A stretch of DNA of 64,000 nt, taken from assembly GCA_007844125.1 (NCBI GenBank), contig CM017564.1, forward strand, positions 22,852,992 through 22,916,991. The letters run 5' to 3'. Origin of the DNA: Sinonovacula constricta. Taxonomy: Eukaryota > Mollusca > Bivalvia > Cardiida > Solecurtidae. Within the stretch, counting starts at the first letter, position 1. Every line of letters starts with the position of its first letter. Below, one piece after another: positions 41,101 through 52,431 of the stretch. The translations under genes were made by a program, and so were the position numbers. The notes under the pieces were generated by a model. It was not told the origin of the DNA and did no database searches. It saw nothing but the letters and a program-made list of their open reading frames with translations.

Positions 41101-42959
41101 AGATATTTTTCTTTGGTTAAAACAATTTTAAAATATGAAAAATAAAAATATAATAATTTACGATGCTAATAATACGATGTTAATAATAATAAAGGATAAG
41201 GAGACAAAAGAAGCATAAATTTAATGTGAATGGTGTCAAAATATTAAAAAAATAAATTAATAAAAAATCAATAAGTTTACATTCTTTTTTCTTAATTTCT
41301 TAAAGATTCTTAAGGGAGCAGGGTGGCGTATACACTTATATAAGAAGAGCTCATAATGTATATGAAGATGAAGAAAACAAATACAATGTGAATGGTTATA
41401 AATAAATTAACAAATTTACTTTTTTTTCTTGATGTATTCACTTATATCCGAAGGCGACATGTTATAAAGCAAGGGCGAACTGTTACCTATCTAGGGTAAG
41501 CTGTTACCGATCAAGGGCGAACTGTAACGAAGGGCGAAGTGTTATAATACCATCCAAATGCGTCGCAGTCGTTTGTTTTGAGGAAGTCGATGCAATGAAA
41601 CAGCTCTGTTTTCGACCGCCTTCCCGCTATAAACACCTTAACATATTCAGCAATATTTCTGCGATTTCCATTTCGGTTTTGTTTCTTTCTTTAATTAACT
41701 TTCCACTCGATGTTCGTGTTATACACGCTGATAAATTTCTACTTATACCCCGGACGTTTTAATCAGCGCGAGTGCGCATGCGCATTCGGAAAGTACTCAA
41801 GGGCAGACAACTTAGTTATCGGACTGCCCAATTACGGTGCGATTTGTTTTAAGGTGTTTAACAGCTGAATATGATGATTAACCGCTAATCTTTATAATAG
41901 CAGACCAAACGTTTTTGATGGAAGTCTTGCCATTTATTTTTGAAACATACTTTTGCCAAGATGATCTTTTGGCATGTTTAATAGTCCGGCGACTTTGAGC
42001 CCGTTCTTTTTTAAGGTTATTAAGATTTGTATCGGTAGGTCGAACATTAAATTGCTTTAATGCCGCCCTACGTTTACGAATAGATTTTTTACTCTCTTCA
42101 TTAAACCAAGGTTTATTATTATGTTTTGATTTAGTCGATGTCTTAGGCATTCACCTTTTTGCAATATTGTGCAAAGTGTTTGAAAATGCGACAATTTTGT
42201 CCATCTATGTTTTCTACTGAAGTTGAGACAAGTTCTGCAGAACCAAGTGCTAAGAACAGGTCCTAGTTTGCCCTGTCCATCTTCCAACGAGAATTATCGT
42301 CGCCTATTTGCGAAGCACAGTTTGTAAGGATTATAGGAAAGTGATCACTTCCACAAAGGTCATCGTGTACATCCAAAGTTTAATCTAAATATACAGAGGG
42401 GTGACACAATGTTAAGTCTAACGAGGAATAATGCCCAGTTGCGGGGTGCAAGTATGTTGTTTTTTTATTATTGTTCAGACATATGTCATTATGGGCAAAA
42501 AAGTTTTCTATCGTCTTGCCCATATTATTGAAGTCACAACATCCCCAATGCGGGTTATGACCATTGAAGTCTCCAACGAGTATATATGGAGTAGGCAGCG
42601 GGTTAATAAGATTATCTAAATCATCTTTAGATATATTTGAATTCAGTGGAAGATAAACAGAGCAAATAGTTACAACTTTATGTAGGGTTACACGATAGCA
42701 ACAGCTTGTTTGTTTATGTCAAGTTCGACTTTAGAGTGTGGCAATTTGGAGTTGACAATTATTGTCGATCCTCCAGATGCCCTCTCGCAAGCTGTATGTA
42801 TATGATTATAACAAGAATAAAATTGAATTTATCAGAGTCTTTAAGAAAGGTTTCCTGAAGACAAAGCACGGCAGGATTTAGTGTAGATAATAGAATAAGT
42901 TTTTCATTGTAATTGGCCTTAAGACCTTGACAGTTCCACTGAATGATTCTATTATTCAT
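38137..42959 (-). pseudogene. LINE ORF2 remnant: endonuclease, reverse transcriptase, RNase H
   Basis: Starts at 42959 with MNNRIIQWNCQGLK, the typical apurinic-type endonuclease opening. GDFNGHNPHWG (near 42550) and SDHFPI (near 42340) mark its catalytic region. KPWFNEESKKSIRKRR (near 42100) begins the linker to the polymerase. The polymerase runs 40193 to about 39220, with AAGQDDIQ, SYRPIAL, GFRHQRSTADHL, and the catalytic FVDDF near 39390. A thumb region follows (GADRKTLLLLYRSLIRSKLDYGS in two parts near 39040). RNase H residues are in YTDGS (near 38510), FSDSL and LPSHVGIRGNEDAD (near 38200). Several frameshifts, stop codons and the 40237-41831 insertion break the frame. The polymerase produced by the intact family would copy its own RNA at the nicked target. 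Confidence 0.92.
40237..41831. mobile_element. Non-autonomous DNA transposon (PIF/Harbinger-like) nested in the LINE
   Basis: 1595 bases with perfect 17-base terminal inverted repeats, TTGGGCAGTCCGATAAC at 40237-40253 and its reverse complement at 41815-41831. Similarity continues imperfectly to about 38 bases. TTA is duplicated at 40234-40236 and 41832-41834, which fits the TWA target preference of PIF/Harbinger. The interior has no frame above about 64 codons and no transposase motif, so it would need a partner enzyme. It splits LINE ORF2 between the endonuclease and the polymerase. Confidence 0.88.
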
Positions 42960-42993
42960 GGGATTATTCAGCTTATTTCTTGTAGATTATATT

Positions 42994-43620
42994 TTAGGTG
43001 CTTTTACATGTGACCTTGGTGTTTTTAGTGTCCGATGGAGACTCCATTAGACACTCGAATTTGTTTTGATGGGTGTTTATCACCCGAGTGTTTGGAGCAG
43101 TGGGAGGACTCTATGCTCTCCTCTGCTCCGAAGGACCAGGAGTCTCCTTAGAGGAGACTTGGTCCTTTGCTGCAGGCTTGTTTTGTACCTTTGCGTTATT
43201 CTTCACGGAATGACTTGTAGAGGAAGTGTTTTTGGTTGAAGGAGAAGTCTGTGTTTCAAAAGAGTTCGATACCTTGTATTTGGAGGGAATGATTATAGTC
43301 AGAAATTTGGTCACAGTCGGGACCTCGTACTGGGTGAAATGGTCCTTGTGCACTGAGATGCTTTTTTGGTTGCTGAGGCATATGTTGCGCCTACCAGCAG
43401 GAGTTGCCAATTTTCTGGCTTCTGGAAAGGAGATGTGTTTTTTTTTGTTTACTTTATTTTTAGTACTTCCTTTTCTAGTTTCCATGGCAGGGCAATCCCT
43501 GGATTTGGTCTCATGTTGTCCAGAACAATTTACACATTTACGCATTTGCGTTCCATGAGAGATTATTATAATTATCGGCATCCTGGCTCATAACCCGCCG
43601 CGGAGCCCAACAAGGGGGCG
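42994..43620 (-). pseudogene. LINE ORF1 remnant (nucleocapsid-like, internally shortened)
   Basis: Minus-strand frame 43581-43111 encodes a zinc-knuckle CVNCSGQHETKSRDC followed by ISFPEARKL, a motif pair typical of jockey-clade ORF1. An in-frame TAG at 43111-43113 interrupts it; the same frame then continues 39 codons to TAA at 42994-42996, 34 bases before ORF2. Upstream, a second frame holds a likely start region (MSQDADNYNN near 43600) that runs almost directly into the last zinc knuckle, so most of the expected N-terminal and the first knuckles are missing. Confidence 0.8.
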
Positions 43621-44082
43621 TCTTATGGGAGTGGATCTCCGACCTCCCAACGCCAGTGATACCAGGATGCGATACTCCGACATAAAATATACAACAAAGC
43701 ATACAAAATGTCAGATTGAATCTATTAAGGGGGATATCGACCGGTAGCTGGGTTATAGTTAATAGGAGACAATTTGAATAAAAGAGTTTACGGAACACGG
43801 TATATGTGTGAAGACAGAAAAGGGAGAAAAGGAGTGGAAAGTAGGAGGCAAGTAAGTGGGACGAAAGCGAGTAAAAGCTAATCCAGCACCGGCAGAGGTA
43901 TTAGCCGATTGAGGATACAGGACCAGTACCCAGCCCGTCTACCCCACAACTTAGGGCCAAAGTAGTGTGTTGGTCAGGGTCGACTTATATGTCAATATCC
44001 TGACAAGCCAACAAAGACCTCAGCCACCAGGATCCCCTCGTCGTAGAGATACTAGGGTCGCCACCCACAGCAAACAGGGCCC
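43621..44082 (-). other. LINE 5' UTR
   Basis: GC-richer sequence between the target duplication and the ORF1 start, without a sustained frame. In these elements this region holds the internal pol II promoter; that is family knowledge, not visible here. Confidence 0.6.
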
Positions 44083-44698
44083 CGGAAATTTAGAAAGCTG
44101 GCTTCATATGCAAGGTTTAGACTATATATCAGGCCTCAATATCTTCGAAAATCTAAAAGGAGTAAAAAAATCCATAAGTAAACGTGACAAGAAAACAACA
44201 ATAGAACTATTTTGTTCTTCAGAAACAGAAACAGTGTGTCTGAAATTAAGACAAATAACTCCATGTCTTCAAACATGGGACGTAAGGTGTACAATTACCT
44301 TCCATGAACAAATAATTAGGAATATTGATCTCGAACAAAACAGGTGTGAACATTTAGTTGCAAACAATGTTTATGCCATCCTGGCTAATGGATTAACCAA
44401 AAAAAATGTTGTTTACAGTTTTGAAAATTGTGGCATGGTATAAATCAACCATGCACCTTAAACTATGCCTTAGACTATACCTGACTTGATAGCTTGTTGT
44501 TCTGCATGTGCCTGAATTTACCAGATGTCTGATGTCTGTAGTTAATCATGCACCTTACATTTTGCCTGACTTAATGTATCTAATATTTACATCTCACTTA
44601 TTATATATACATATATGCCATACTATCCTTAATTTCAAGAAATTATCAAGGAAATAAAATCAGTGTACATATGCAGATGAATTAAAAATAAGTAGTTA

Positions 44699-45123
44699 AT
44701 GAGACGTTGAACAACAAAAAGCAATCGGAACACCTCTGATAATTCACGAATCATCTCTCGGATATATGTAGGTAGACGGGTTACCTCGGCCCTTTCCCTA
44801 AATGGGACTTCTTTTCAGACAGACGTCAAAACAAAGATGGCAGCTCGGGTGACAGCTCACTACTGTACGATGCCAGTAAAACTTCTGTTTGTGGCGTCTT
44901 CAAATTTAAATCATCCGATTTTAATTTACCCAGCACAGCAAACACGCAACTGTCAAACGATGACAGTGTTTATGTTTTGTGCGAACTACTTAGGCATATT
45001 CTTCTTCCGACTTCCGGCGAACAAAACGATCGTGATTTCATTAAGTTTTATTTCACCTGATACATCCGAGGGATGATTGTCCTGAAGACTGAAATACCCG
45101 AGGAGTTCCGATTGCAAAAAAAA
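44699..45123. mobile_element. Inverted-repeat element (MITE-like), absent from the unit 4 copy
   Basis: About 425 bases present here but missing at the corresponding point in unit 4 (about 59852). Near the ends, GCAATCGGAACACCTCT (44721-44737) is matched in reverse complement by 45099-45115, and CTCTCGGAT and CCTCGGATG words repeat the symmetry further in. Exact ends and a target duplication are not certain. A 79-codon frame inside shows no domain. Confidence 0.7.
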
Positions 45124-46073
45124 GGTGCCAGAAATCCTAAAAAATGAAAACTTCTGTTTGTATGAAAACAAATCAATGCAATAACATAATATTTGTCCTT
45201 TAAAAGCATTACAGCTGCCATCACAGTTGCTCAAGAACGAACATTTTCTGCAATTTAACGACCACATTGGACCTGTTTCTTTTGGTCTTTTGATCGCTTT
45301 TTAGCAGAAATCTGACCAACATAAAACGTCTGCTAGAATAAATGTTCACATACAGGCTTTAGACCATTAGTTGACTGTATTGATTTCACAGTCAATTTCC
45401 TCACCAATAGGGATAAATAAATTGGGGAAATTAAATATTTAAACTCAATTATCTCAAAAAAGTTTTGATAAAATACAATGATTGAAATCGACATTTTATT
45501 AATTTAGGGCAATTGTGCAGTAATGTGTATGACTGAGACTCATTAATTTAGCTTATTTTTATCATCAATTAGAAGGCTAGAATTCATACTGATTTATTGC
45601 TATTTATTTACTAAGTAGCTTAGTATTTCGTATTCTATTGTGGTGGAACATATATATATTTATAAACTGCTACTTTTCCTGCTCTACTTTACTAAAAATG
45701 TAAATAGGTTTTACTTTTATCGGATTGCTTGGACTGTAATTAGCATTGTACGTTTTGGTTTAAATAAAAGCTGCCAGTATTTTATGTTATATTTACTTGA
45801 CGTTGTCACTGGGAGTGTTTTGGTTAACGTGATAGTTCTTTTTCTTACCGTTGTACCTGTGCATGAGAAAACCATCAGGTGATCAGTTTTAGCACACAGA
45901 CAATCCTTTTGTTGACCAATCAATAATTAGGGTTTTCTCAATGTTTGTTATAAGTAATCTCAGTGTCTTTAATTTAAACCTGACGTTTGTTAGCCTATGT
46001 CAAGTGTTGTTAGTGTTTTTTTTGTTGTTTTTTTTAATATGTTGAGTAATATTCAAAAGACCTTGTCAAAATG

Positions 46074-46078
<5 letters not shown>

Positions 46079-46169
<91 letters not shown>

Positions 46170-46241
46170 TTGTTTGTGTGTGTGTGGTGTGTGTGTGTGT
46201 GTGGTGTGTGTGGGTGTGTGTGTGTGTGGTGTGGTGTGTGT

Positions 46242-46286
<45 letters not shown>
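46079..46286. repeat. TA then TG compound microsatellite
   Basis: About 80 bases of TA followed by about 130 bases of TG with GG interruptions. Frames through it encode Tyr/Ile or His/Thr runs and are not genes. Counterparts lie at 19319-19408 and 60902-61088. Confidence 0.95.
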
Positions 46287-48014
46287 AACTATCACAGACC
46301 CTTCTAATGTGTAATCTAACAAAAGCTTTATACCAAGCCACTTTTGTTTCCAGACTACAGGGCATGAATAATTTAGTTTCAACTTTCTGTATACTGGAGC
46401 TTTGAATTTAATTACTATATATCCATTCATTGATTATACTGAAAAGGACTGTGTGTTGAACGGTCGGCCTTATTTCATACATTTCAGTATATTTGGTAAG
46501 CATATATGTTTGTTGCAATTTTTAAAAAATGCCAAAGAGGAATGTGGGAACTAAAACAAGAGATTGTTGAATGCATGGTAAGGTTGATTTGTATGGCAGA
46601 CAAAAGTGTCAACAGACATGTGAGTTTAATTCCCACACTCACATATTTAAACATATACAATTTGTTGTTGTTTTTTAAATTATCATGATCATGGTATGAC
46701 CATAATCAATTATGTTAAATTTGTTTTTGTAGTTTCTTATCATTCTCTTGAGCTTCTTCTGGATTTCACGCCGGTTTAACTGCCACTCAATCTATAAGTA
46801 GAAAACAAATAACTTTAAGATAGCTGCAATGCCTTTTCTGCTCAAGTTATTTCCTTTTGGCCTTCGAAAGTTGTTTTAAATTATAAAAAATTATATTGTA
46901 CATACAGTCATAAACAGTTGAATTCCAAATTTTAGGTGCAGATTGTATATAGGTTTTGCTTGATTCAGTTTATGGCTCCTGTGACATTGAAATACGTGTT
47001 TCTCTGAACGTGATAGAATTTTCAGCGATAGTTACACTCGACTTTTAAGTCATTAAACTAAACATTGAACACCGCTAATTACATTTGTACAATGAGGCAA
47101 ATGCTTGTTAGAACAATAGCAGCATCTGTACTTTAGAATCAGATGACTTTGGTCGGAAAAGGATGTCTGTATATCAATAGTCTAAATGCCTTAATCTATG
47201 GTCTGTTTACTAATTATTAGTTTTGATCTAGAAGGTGACATACGTCGAATGCTCCGCGTCTGTGTACAATCGACTGATCAAAGCAAAATAAATCTACAAG
47301 GTTAAAACATCAACCTGACAAATCTTAAATAATCGATAAAATGCATTCACCATTTGTATAAAATTACAGTTCCTGTATTTGTATTTAAAATATTTATGTT
47401 TACTTAGGAAAGCGCAGAGCACTTATTTCTATGGAATGACTAGTATTTGAAAAAGCATGTAAAGTTTGGTGTAAATAATTCAGGATAAATGCTGTGCACA
47501 CAGCTTGTACGAGTAGTTTCTTTGATTATGTACTATAGTAGTACACTCATTCCGTCTCGAGAGATTACAGACGTATAATAAAGTTAAAAAATAATGCATA
47601 CAATGCTCTGGCTCATACCTTATCTAACGTTTGCAACCTCATGGGTAACTGTAAAACAAAATGTGTAAAATGTGTAAAATGCGATTATGACAATTTTACA
47701 AAAGCCTTGGATGTATGTTATTCTCCCAGCAATTTAATTGGTTACACAATGCATTTAAAATTGGAATACAATTCCTGATATTTGACACCACTAGGTGACA
47801 AAAGGATAAGACAGAAAACGTGAAACCCTGCATCACGAACTGAAGCAGAGGAATAATCATGTGTGTATCAATTTCTATTAAAGTAGGAGATTTCATTTTC
47901 AAATATTAATTAGAAGATGATACGAACTTAGACAGTGTAATTTGAAACAGAGTCAATTTTCCTATAAGTAGAATGTTAAATAAAGCAGAACATAATTGAG
48001 CAACCCGAGTAACA

Positions 48015-50185
48015 TATATAATTAAGACATGAAAGTAGATACATGCATTTAGTCACCATGAAAGCTGTAGATAGAGAGCAATCATTGTCTTTTTCACTTC
48101 TTGCAAAATCACCTAATAATATTTGTGGATTTAATTAACACATTATTAGTTAATTCTGCCAATTAACTGATAATTAATTCTAAATGAACAATTTTGAAAC
48201 ATAGTTATTAGTTTTTCACATCTAACTGGATACCTGTCAAACAGACACTGGATTAGTACCTATATTAAATATGTTAACCAAAATAACTTATCAATTAACA
48301 AAATAGTGAAACTTCTCAAGTAGCACCCAGGTGGTGCTTAGCAGAGGTTATCACAGCCTTTAGGGGCAGATTTGAATGTATATGCTTTTACCGGTGTCTT
48401 ATGGTAGTATGTATTGGCTATGTGTAGATTAACTGCAGGACGAGAGACCTTCAGGGTAGTTGCTTTATGTCTTACAGACTACATTAACACAGACTATCGT
48501 AAAAATGTCGAATTTTAATTTGACATAAATAGTCTGGGGTTTCGATTGAAGGTGTTTTAGAAATGTGAATCCTGAGACGAAAGACGAGAACGCTACTATT
48601 GAATGTTCTTATTGCTGTTAGACAGACACGAAATACACACACAATCAGCCATCATGTTCATTTCATACATAAACCTATCAGTTGAAGACAAATTAGGTTT
48701 AAATTGGAAAATAATTTTACAACGACTGAATGATCTTTTATTTAAAATGCATGGCTACTTTTTTCGAGGTTGTCTTAACTGGTAGTAATATCCATTCGCA
48801 CTGTTGATAATTGTCTACATAGACGGTTAAATCCGTTTCTGGTATTTCTTGCTGAAGCGTGTCCGCGTTTACTTTCCTGCAGATGTATTGCCCTGTATAC
48901 CTTGAAGCCTCTTTAAAATCTTGCCAAAATCGATAGGAGGGTATATTCCCTTCTTGGCATGAAGGGAGTATAGCTGTATTTTGGGCTGGGTAAATATCTC
49001 TTAATTCTAACCCCTTTTCCAAACATTGAACACTCAGATCTAAACGGAAACTAAAGCAAGCACTTAAAAGACCTGTGTATTCCACCTTTTGTCCTTATTT
49101 GAATTTACCTTAAACAAATTACGATGTCTTAGTGAAGATCGGACGTCGTAGTAGCACGTGACAACAAGAAACTTACTAACCTACCAACCAACCAACTTAC
49201 TAAGTTACTACCTCCCTAACTTCTTGCCTAGATATCTATCTTAAAAGCTAACTAATTTTTGTTGTATGTTTATTTCTTTTCCAATGGAGATTAATGTCCT
49301 CTCCATGGTAATTTCATTTAAGTCACAAGAAATCATTCTGCAAGTTTACTTGTTGATATTCTTTTTTCTCAGTTTTCTTTTTAGTCTTACTAGGCACATC
49401 GGTAGCGGTGCTCTATTTTCTTGACGTCAGTAAAACAAGTAAAACGTCCATTAAACAAATAAAACAGCGTGTGTTTTAATAACAATAAAAAGAAATCACC
49501 GCGTCTTCCAAATCACGATTCCGTTTTTGTCAGGAAATTTCGTTAATGTAATTCTTGCCGGAAAGCAACTGTCAATGATGTTAAAAAATTCATTGAGACG
49601 GCTGCATTGTGAATAAACTCCGTTGCATGACATCAGTAGAATTAAAAAGGAAAACCGGTTCTGCCCCTGTTAGTATTGTTGTAGTTTGTAAATATTACGA
49701 TTATAGGAGATTGTCTGCTGGTATACAGTGATTAGCTATAGGAGGATTGTCTGCTAGGATCTTCAACACAAAAACCAGTGAATGGTTGTTTGTTTTAGAG
49801 CTATTTATATTTAGTGACCAAGGCAAAAACAAATATTACAATGGATTTCTTGTCGAAAATGAATATAAAACACGCACTAAAACAAACAAAAAGCTTATTT
49901 TCAATGAATAACAACGGACGTACCGTGTTTTAAATCATTATTCGTGACCTCAATATAACTATAACAATCGTTTAGAGAGAGCCTGCCCACTTCCACTGAA
50001 AAATACTAGTAAGAATAGATTTTCTAATAGACAGGTCTTTCTGAAAGAAAAGAATTGAACATAAACAGCAAGCGGATTAGGGCATAAAGTTAATCATAAT
50101 TATGAAACATTTTATGCGAAAAGAACCGTTTTACAAATGCCAGAAGGATTGATATTGTTCACTTTCATAACATGTTTCTCAATTT
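48015..50185. other. Unit 2 sequence without recognised gene
   Basis: Contains a degenerate ACTAACCAACC array (about 49168-49230) and blocks shared with 21760-22790. A 115-codon minus-strand frame (48738-49085) has mixed composition more protein-like than its surroundings, without any motif I recognise. It could be a gene fragment or chance. Confidence 0.45.
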
Positions 50186-50189
50186 AGTT

Positions 50190-50392
50190 TCTAGACTTAT
50201 TCCTGCAAGGGCCACAGGTTCACCATCACTTATAAGTAGTTTAGTTCAAGTGCATCTAGGTAGAGACACGCACGCACTTCAGGTCAGCTGGAACACCTTC
50301 CCGAAGTAAACTCTTCACCCCGACAAGAACTCGAACCCACGAACTAAGAAGCGAAGTCAGAGGATTTACACTCTACTACTCGGCCTACACAT
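50190..50392 (-). mobile_element. tRNA-derived SINE, Leu/Ser-like head, copy 1
   Basis: On the minus strand, GTAGGCCGAGTAGTAGAG (near 50388) resembles an A box, and GTGGGTTCGAGTTC (near 50340) is a good B box about 50 bases later. A body of about 140 bases follows. The spacing and boxes fit a tRNA head, but the acceptor stem is not well paired, so this is not called as a tRNA gene. Confidence 0.65.
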
Positions 50393-50639
50393 TAACAGTA
50401 ATAAACGTCAGTATTAAGGCAAACGGGAATACAATATCTGAACGCTCGTTGGTTAAATGGCTCTTGTATGTAGCCTTCATCCGGATATAAGTTAATGAAG
50501 TATTGGTTTTAAGTCTGTACGTAAATATGTGCTTTTCGTTCCATGTGTGCATTTGTATTTGCGCGAACATTGTATTAACGCATGTGTTGCATTGTACAGT
50601 TACATGAATGGAAAGACACGCTGAATTGGGATTTTGTAT

Positions 50640-50855
50640 ATATATTTTGTGTGGTTTATTTGTGTTTTGGGATGAATCGTAGCAACGTCCACTTGTTATT
50701 GATGGAGGAAGACCCCAGAAAAGTGCTCAGGGCAAAACGACCATAGCGTCCCAAATAAGCAGGGAGGCCAACTTTCATGAACGATTATCCCCGAACCGGG
50801 ACTCGAACCCACACGAGTGGCCAAGGTGTAAAAAATTAACATGTCGGCTAATTTT
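50640..50855 (-). mobile_element. tRNA-derived SINE, Leu/Ser-like head, copy 2
   Basis: On the minus strand a degenerate head with TTGGCCACTCG near 50825 precedes the B box GTGGGTTCGAGTCCCGG (about 50797-50813), followed by a body and AT-rich tail. It is close to the copy at 50190-50392 and in the same direction, but the bodies differ. Confidence 0.6.
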
Positions 50856-51914
50856 TTATTTATTATTTAATCTACACACAAAAAATATTCTGTTAACAAA
50901 AACTTCATCCAAATTTGTTGTGAATAAGACCGAATAAATAAAAACAACAGGGTGGGATGATAATGTTTTAAAGGTAACATTACAGTAAGGATCATACATT
51001 TACCATCATATTGTATTAAACGCAGTTAAAGTAATCAGTATAACAGAAACACATTGGTTAAACCGTAATTTTCTGGTTTAAAATTTGTAACCTAATACAA
51101 ATGGGTGTTGATCTGTCTTTTCTTATTGTATTAAACATATACAAAGACAGATATAATGTTAACAAAAAGGCAATCTTTTGTCTATTGAATGATACTGAAT
51201 CTAATTAACGTGGTGCGAAGTGGGATGATTCTGATCAAAATAGTCTTTCTCAAAGTCATTCAGTTAGTGTGTTTTCCTGATTCTCGAACACAATTTCCTA
51301 TTTAAAAATATGCTTCTTTGCAACGCTACCTCTCATTTATAAATAAGGCTTCAATTTACAAAATTAATATCCTTAAAAATTAATAAGCTATCCTTACAAA
51401 ACGCAGCTAATTTTCTTTTACTATTAAGTTTACTGCATATTCAGCATTCAAGTTTTATTAAAGAAGAACATTTCTTTTGAAATAAACAGGTGAAAAAATC
51501 ACATGAGTTTATTGACTTGTTAATGACACAGCAAATCGTTTTAAATTGTTAAATTGAATCTTGCCTGGCGAAGACATTCAACTGCCTTGCATTCTTAGTA
51601 TTTCGAAAAATATTCGGCTTTCTACTATACTATCATGAACAAATAACTCTGTTTCTTATTTATTTGTTTTGTGTGGTATTCTGTTCAAAAAGGCATTTAA
51701 TAATGATTTAATATATCAATTTCAAGCGGAAAATTAAACTATCAGCGAAATATTCAGGCAGATATATTAATTGAACAGGTAGATAATAAAAAAGTCTTAT
51801 CAAAATTACCACAGATATTAAATCTAAACTACCTTTAGACAAAGCAAAGGACAAACAGGGTAAATGTGACAAAAGTATAGAGACGGGACATGACACACAA
51901 AAAGAAAAAAACAG

Positions 51915-52005
51915 CAGTAACCGCCTTGGAAAGGTCAGACGGCATAAGGTCCGAGGTGCTTCAACCGGGTTTGTGGAGCGCTCCAACCTCGAACTTCCTG
52001 ACGGT
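51915..52005. repeat. Dispersed repeat (CCTTGG-AACGGTCA type), copy 3
   Basis: Shares GTAACCGCCTTGGAA, GGTGCTT, GCTCCAACCTCGAAC and TTCCTGA words with 16750-16838. A 102-codon minus frame across it is not supported as a gene. Confidence 0.55.
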
Positions 52006-52431
52006 TTTTCTATCAAACGAACTGTGTAAATAAAAATGTCCCGTCAAAGTTGGACAATTAAATGTAAGCACCTGCATCGAGAGTTAAAACAGATAAAATT
52101 ACGTAATATATAGACAAAAAGTAACTAGTTAATAAAAAAAACTATCAGCGTATATACACTACGTACAGTAGATAAAAGCATCGGCAACATAAAAGTTACA
52201 AATAAGAGTAGTTTGAAATAAAACAGCCACAGCGATGACGTATAAAAAGAACAATTTATTGACGTCATACAATGTTATCACGTCATATGCCAAAAGTGAG
52301 AAATTTAAATTAAAAAAAAACACACGGAAGAAATCATTGAATTTTATATCACAACCCAAACCAACAAAACAAAATGTAGTATTGTGAGAGGTTAATATGT
52401 AATAAGTTTCAAATAATATATCATACAAAGC

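Larger units (their letters stand above)
37582..44082 (-). mobile_element. Jockey-type non-LTR retrotransposon (LINE) with RNase H, nested insertion inside
   Basis: Bounded by a 9-base target duplication CGGAAATTT at 37573-37581 and 44083-44091; the related copy in unit 4 has one uninterrupted CGGAAATTT at 59243-59251. On the minus strand the 5' end is at 44082, with about 0.4 kb of 5' UTR, then ORF1 (zinc knuckle), ORF2 (endonuclease, reverse transcriptase, RNase H), and a 3' tail of AAATAAATGAATAAATAAAC at 37582. Total span is 6501 bases, of which 1595 belong to the inserted element 40237-41831, plus one TTA copy. Frameshifts and stops throughout make it non-autonomous. Confidence 0.93.
44083..48013 (+). 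repeat. Recent duplicate block, unit 2 copy
   Basis: Together with 37313-37581 this is nearly base-for-base the same as 58990-62298 plus 63563-64000. Differences are scattered substitutions, short indels, microsatellite changes and three large events: the LINE insertion, the 44699-45123 insertion, and the absence of the 62299-63562 segment. Confidence 0.92.

Noticed and set aside
43967..44443. 158-codon frame whose last 68 codons and stop are shared with 59396-59602
   Set aside because: It starts inside the LINE and crosses the target duplication. Between the two copies most differences change the amino acid, and the unit 4 frame is broken upstream. The similarity is due to recent duplication, not to selection on a protein.
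45717..45923. Minus-strand frame conserved at 60474-60728
   Set aside because: It lies in the recent duplicate block where all sequence is nearly identical; no domain and no counterpart frame was seen in unit 1.
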